From positions 1 to 64,000 of the forward strand of contig CASDOW010000007.1 in the NCBI GenBank assembly GCA_949282195.1: a stretch of DNA of 64,000 bases. Direction: 5' to 3'. This DNA comes from an uncultured bacterium (GTDB lineage: Bacteria; Cyanobacteriota; Vampirovibrionia; Gastranaerophilales; Gastranaerophilaceae). A program made the position numbers and the translations under genes. Below, in pieces: positions 60,539 through 64,000 of the stretch (the first letter of the stretch is position 1; each line of letters begins with the position of its first letter). The notes under the pieces were generated by a model, which worked only from the letters and a program-made list of their open reading frames with translations, was not told where the DNA came from and made no database searches.

Positions 60539-62857
60539 ATGAAAATAAGCAATATTGTAAATAATAAAATCAAATTTCAAAAAACGCTAAAACCTAAGCC
60601 GTTAGCTCAAACTACACCTAACAATGATAAAGAACTAAAAGCAAGTTTAGATACTCTTGCAAACCAAAATAAAGCGATGATTTCTTCCATAAATACAGGT
60701 TTTATACCCAAAGAACTAACACAAGAAGAAATAGAAAGAAGAAAACAAGAACTTAAAAATATAAAAAATACACACGGTAAATGTCTTTTTAACAATTCAA
60801 TAATTAATGAAATAGCTCGCTTAGACCAAGACTCATACAAAAGAGTGCTGGAACTTGCAAATATCAAAGATGCATATAGAATTAATGTTTTTAGTGCTCC
60901 TATAATTAGAGATATTGCTCAATTTGATGATGAAAAATATCAAAGAGCGCTTGAGCTTGCGAATATAAAGGATGATGAAGGAAAAAATATTTTTTACGGG
61001 CTTGAAATTAAAGATATTGCTCAATTTGATGATGAAAAATATCAAAGAGCGCTTGAACTTGCAAAACTAAGAAACAATCAAGGTTGCAGTCTTTATGACG
61101 GTTGTGAAATTAAAGATATAGCCCAATATGATGACAACAAATATCAAAAAGCGCTTGAACTTTCAGACTTGAGAGATAAAGACGGAAATTGCATATTTAA
61201 AGATGAAGCTTATAAAAAAATGATAAATTGTAAATCCAATCTCAAATATATCACAATGATTCAGGCAGTAAAAAAACTCAACATTGATAATCCGATAACC
61301 AATATAATATACAATGCTCTGCAACACGACTTAGGTGTATCTATTGATGTCATAGTATATGTTGATAATGAAGACACAGGAGTAGAAACCCAGCTTTTAT
61401 ATGAAATAAACCCTGACGGCACAATAACAAAAGAAAGAACCGAATATTACCAAGACGGCACAATTATCAACTGGGGTCTAAACGGAAATAACTCATTTAT
61501 CGGTTATGTTCAATATATTAATGAAAATGGCGACGAAGACGACGAAGGTGTGCAAATCTTAAATTCTCAAATTGAAATAATTTATGACAAAAAAACCAAA
61601 GAACCAACAGCAATTTTAGTCACCAAAAAATCAGATGTTTTAATGGGGGCGCATGAAAAAACTCTTTATACTCTTTCTGATTATAAATCAAGTTATGATG
61701 TTTTAAAGGCAATAAAAAAAGGTACAATTAAAGGCGGCAAAAAACTTTCTTATGTTGAGAAAAACCCTGATAATTCTATAAGCTACCACGAAAGTATCAA
61801 TTCAAACGGTTGTACAATAAAAAGGGATTATACAAAAGGAAAAAACGGAATTGATTATAGCTATTCATTTATAATAACAGATGAAAATGGTGTTAAAATT
61901 CTTGATAATTCAATTTTGTTTATAAAAAATTCACCCAATAAAACAACAACAGTAATAAATGGTGAAATTTATACTGCCTGGTTTGATGATGAAACTAAAA
62001 CCATAAAAATAACAACACCGGAAGAAACCGGAACAATTAACTTTAATGAAATATCTCCCCATGGAAAAAGCAATTGGAATTCTATTAAAAACTTCCCGAT
62101 AAATTTAATTATTCCTTTAAAATTTGCATATTGGGATACAGCAAAAGCAACCCATTCGTCATATATCTGCCCTCCAATAATTCCTCAAATGGTTTTTGGA
62201 AACGAAATAATATATAATATAAATACAGACATTGGAGTAGTAAGAGTTGCTCAAATATACGATGAAGAAAATAAAACATTTTCTTTTCTGAGCGATAATA
62301 TTTCAAAAGAAAAAATATATTACAATCCTAAAAATTCGACGCTAAAAATTAATGGTAAAACAATTAAATTAGATAATATCTCAGAAGAAGAATTAAAAAC
62401 AATACCTCTATATTATCTTTCAGTTCTTTTAAAAGAAAAAGCAAGTCCAAAAAAAATCAGCGAATATCTTTCAAAAAGTGTTCAATATATTACTGCATAT
62501 TTGTACTCGAAAAATTCTTTATCTACTATTGCCCATGAATTAGGGCATATGCTTGATGATATGCTTGGCATGTTGAGTCAAAATCAAGACTTAATAAACA
62601 TATATAATGAAGAAATTGCCCAATTTAATTCAAAATATACAAATTTTTCAGGAAAAGAATACATTGACTATTTTTCTCAAACAGGAGGCAGTGCCACAAC
62701 AGGTTTAGGTGAAATTGTTGCCGAGGCAAATATGTTATTAACGACTTATGGAAGTGATAGTGTTATTTTAACTGATAGAGGTCAGTTTTTAGTTCAAAAT
62801 TTCCCTAAAACAATTGCTTATATTGCAACTGCTCTTGACTTGAATTCGATAAAATAA
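60539..62857 (+). CDS. Repeat-bearing zinc metallopeptidase, putative effector
   Basis: The 772-residue protein has a basic, flexible N-terminus, then four tandem 34-residue repeats at about residues 80-215 with consensus GxxxFxxxEIKDIAQFDDEK and YQRALELAxI. A long beta-rich middle (about 230-610) contains the repeated-looking phrase PDGTITKERTEYYQDGTI. The C-terminus has LSTIAHELGHMLDDMLG near 665 with the HExxH motif and a candidate third ligand Glu in GLGEIVAEANMLL about 50 residues later, as in gluzincins of the anthrax lethal factor-like (ATLF) group. No signal peptide or Shine-Dalgarno is visible. Confidence 0.7.
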   Translation: MKISNIVNNKIKFQKTLKPKPLAQTTPNNDKELKASLDTLANQNKAMISSINTGFIPKELTQEEIERRKQELKNIKNTHGKCLFNNSIINEIARLDQDSYKRVLELANIKDAYRINVFSAPIIRDIAQFDDEKYQRALELANIKDDEGKNIFYGLEIKDIAQFDDEKYQRALELAKLRNNQGCSLYDGCEIKDIAQYDDNKYQKALELSDLRDKDGNCIFKDEAYKKMINCKSNLKYITMIQAVKKLNIDNPITNIIYNALQHDLGVSIDVIVYVDNEDTGVETQLLYEINPDGTITKERTEYYQDGTIINWGLNGNNSFIGYVQYINENGDEDDEGVQILNSQIEIIYDKKTKEPTAILVTKKSDVLMGAHEKTLYTLSDYKSSYDVLKAIKKGTIKGGKKLSYVEKNPDNSISYHESINSNGCTIKRDYTKGKNGIDYSYSFIITDENGVKILDNSILFIKNSPNKTTTVINGEIYTAWFDDETKTIKITTPEETGTINFNEISPHGKSNWNSIKNFPINLIIPLKFAYWDTAKATHSSYICPPIIPQMVFGNEIIYNINTDIGVVRVAQIYDEENKTFSFLSDNISKEKIYYNPKNSTLKINGKTIKLDNISEEELKTIPLYYLSVLLKEKASPKKISEYLSKSVQYITAYLYSKNSLSTIAHELGHMLDDMLGMLSQNQDLINIYNEEIAQFNSKYTNFSGKEYIDYFSQTGGSATTGLGEIVAEANMLLTTYGSDSVILTDRGQFLVQNFPKTIAYIATALDLNSIK
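60776..61190 (+). repeat. Four tandem 102-bp coding repeats
   Basis: Repeat units of 102 bp encode 34 residues each, inside the metallopeptidase gene. The second and third are nearly identical at DNA level: 44 bases at 60911-60954 recur unchanged at 61013-61056. The first and fourth have diverged. Confidence 0.85.
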
Positions 62858-62858
62858 A

Positions 62859-62893
62859 ACACCGCTTCGTACTTGGTTAATACGTAACGGTGT
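62859..62893. terminator. Terminator between convergent genes
   Basis: ACACCG (62859-62864) pairs with CGGTGT (62888-62893), with inner GTA/TAC pairing. On the minus strand a T-rich run follows, so it mainly serves the DXS-like gene, with weaker termination of the metallopeptidase gene. Confidence 0.7.
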
Positions 62894-62913
62894 CTTTAAT
62901 TATAAATTGTTTG

Positions 62914-64000
62914 TTATTTTATTAATTTCTTGATATCATCAATAATCTGATTTTCCTCTAAGCCAAACATTTTATATAGTTCATTTAATGGTACTCTGTC
63001 TGTAAACATTTTTTGTGCACCATAGTTTTTAACCTTCATAGAGCTTGTTGAATAAAATCTTGAGATTTTTTCGCCGAAACCGCCGTCTAAAACCCCGTCT
63101 TCAAGAGTAATTACAAGGTCATGAGTTTCTTTTAGATTATTCAACATGTCTTTATCAACTCCTGTAATATAACAAGGATTAATTAAAGTAGCCTCAATAT
63201 TTAATTCATCTTTTAATTTGTTTGAGATTTTTTCTCCTAAATTAAAGAAATTACCCAAAGCAATAATTGCAACTTTTTCACCCTTTTTAATCATCTTAAA
63301 TTTGTTTAATTTTGAATAATCGGTTTTATCTTCAATTCCTGTTGATTTAAGAGGAATAAAAGGTACTCTTATTGCTACAGGGTGCTCATTTTGATTATAT
63401 GCCCAATTCAGCATTGCAAGATATTCTTCTTTATTTGTGGGTGCAAGATAAACTATATTTGGAATATTTGAAATTAGGGGAATATCAAATATTCCTAAGT
63501 GTGTAGCATCCATTGGGCCGATTGTGCCCCAAAAAACAAGAATTGTTGCACTTGTTTTATTAAGAGCTAAATCTTGAGATAATTGATCATATGTTCTTTG
63601 AATAAATGAGCTTAAAAGCGCTAAAACGGGTTTTGCTCCGCCTTTGGCCAGAGCTGAAGCATAAGCTATAGAATGTTCTTCAGAAATTGCTACATCGGTA
63701 TAATTTTCACCCATTTTTTCTCTAAACTCAGGATAAAACCCGACGGCTCCGGGAGTACCTGCCGTAATTGCTACAACGGGTTCGTTTTTTTCTTTTTTAT
63801 TCAAAAGAAAATCTGTAGTAATTGATTCATAGGTTTCAATTGGTTTGCTTATTTCATCTTTTTTATCTAAAAAGCCGGCTAAATGCCAATGATAACATTC
63901 TTTATTTTCTTCTGCGGGTTTATAGCCTTTGCCTTTCAAGGTGTGAATATGAACAACAATCGGTTTATTAATATCTTTAACTGTCTTAAAAGCCTGAATT
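62914..64000 (-). CDS. 1-Deoxy-D-xylulose-5-phosphate synthase-like protein, partial
   Basis: The gene runs off the window end: the frame stays open from 63939 to 64000 (INKPIVVHIHTLKGKGY), so its start lies outside. The visible part has the transketolase pyrimidine-binding domain (AITAGTPGAVGFYPEFREK; SEEHSIAYASALAKGG with the catalytic Glu of the IAEQH-type motif; SFIQRTYDQLSQDLAL; DATHLGIFDIP) and the C-terminal domain (IIALGNFFNLGEKI; TLEDGVLDGGFGEKI). DXS joins pyruvate and glyceraldehyde 3-phosphate with thiamine diphosphate, feeding isoprenoids and PdxJ. THLGIFD in place of THQGAFD indicates a divergent branch; a related transketolase cannot be excluded. Confidence 0.78.
   Translation of the reverse strand, partial: IQAFKTVKDINKPIVVHIHTLKGKGYKPAEENKECYHWHLAGFLDKKDEISKPIETYESITTDFLLNKKEKNEPVVAITAGTPGAVGFYPEFREKMGENYTDVAISEEHSIAYASALAKGGAKPVLALLSSFIQRTYDQLSQDLALNKTSATILVFWGTIGPMDATHLGIFDIPLISNIPNIVYLAPTNKEEYLAMLNWAYNQNEHPVAIRVPFIPLKSTGIEDKTDYSKLNKFKMIKKGEKVAIIALGNFFNLGEKISNKLKDELNIEATLINPCYITGVDKDMLNNLKETHDLVITLEDGVLDGGFGEKISRFYSTSSMKVKNYGAQKMFTDRVPLNELYKMFGLEENQIIDDIKKLIK

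Noticed and set aside
60776-61190. Possible CRISPR-like array
   Set aside because: The 102-bp periodicity is in frame (34 codons), units are contiguous without unique spacers, and it lies within one long coding sequence.

Overview
The window is a strongly AT-rich bacterial chromosome segment with dense, mostly operonic genes. It carries a complete early lipid A set (lpxD, lpxC, fabZ, lpxA), a heptose-phosphate adenylyltransferase, an S-layer-homology (SLH) envelope protein, a MinCDE system, flagellin and a tRNA-Glu with cyanobacterium/plastid-like features. No photosynthesis, phage or insertion-sequence genes are seen. Together with many lineage-restricted proteins this suggests a non-photosynthetic relative of Cyanobacteria, most likely a gut-type Vampirovibrionia/Melainabacteria (Gastranaerophilales). 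That placement is an inference from gene content; no search was run.

Layout. 1-4400: frameshifted flagellin 5' end (-), dnaB (+), SLH protein (-), small HEAT-like protein (-). 4476-10400: a plus-strand run of ffh, trkA, trkH, formyltransferase and TIM-barrel protein. 10400-14800: single-gene units (membrane protein, Hsp20, TerC-like, pyruvate kinase, ferritin), nearly all closed by clear intrinsic terminators. 14800-20000: gene remnant, rpoZ-punA pair, secreted unknowns, a 355-bp gap with a plus-directed terminator, and two tandem paralogous membrane proteins. 20000-24000: minCDE, rplI and a lineage-type protein. 24000-30400: histidine-kinase-like protein without its histidine, metXW, degenerate HD-GYP protein, ATP-grasp enzyme.

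29100-52600 is almost all minus strand in three operons: smc-scpA-scpB plus a ribonucleotide-reductase-like protein; lpxD-lpxC-fabZ-lpxA-M29 peptidase-polyprenyl synthase-lepB; and zinc-ribbon/ATPase-acyltransferase-ROK kinase-mfd-PpiC, with rfaE2 just beyond its terminator. 52700-54400: pdxJ, rplU-rpmA and tRNA-Asp. 54600-64000 is more accessory: a WCTS-motif/leucine-repeat protein, a metal-responsive cadC/cadA pair with three operator copies, an acidic coiled-coil protein, tRNA-Glu, a repeat-bearing metallopeptidase, and the 3' part of a DXS-like gene.

The most unusual theme is the number of enzyme folds that seem to have lost catalytic residues (HD-GYP, histidine kinase, ribonucleotide reductase, nucleotide-cyclase-like region), one of them co-transcribed with condensin. 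The other is the pair of large, probably interaction-related proteins at 54605 and 60539. Many starts were moved downstream to methionines with Shine-Dalgarno sequences; the reasons are given in each entry.
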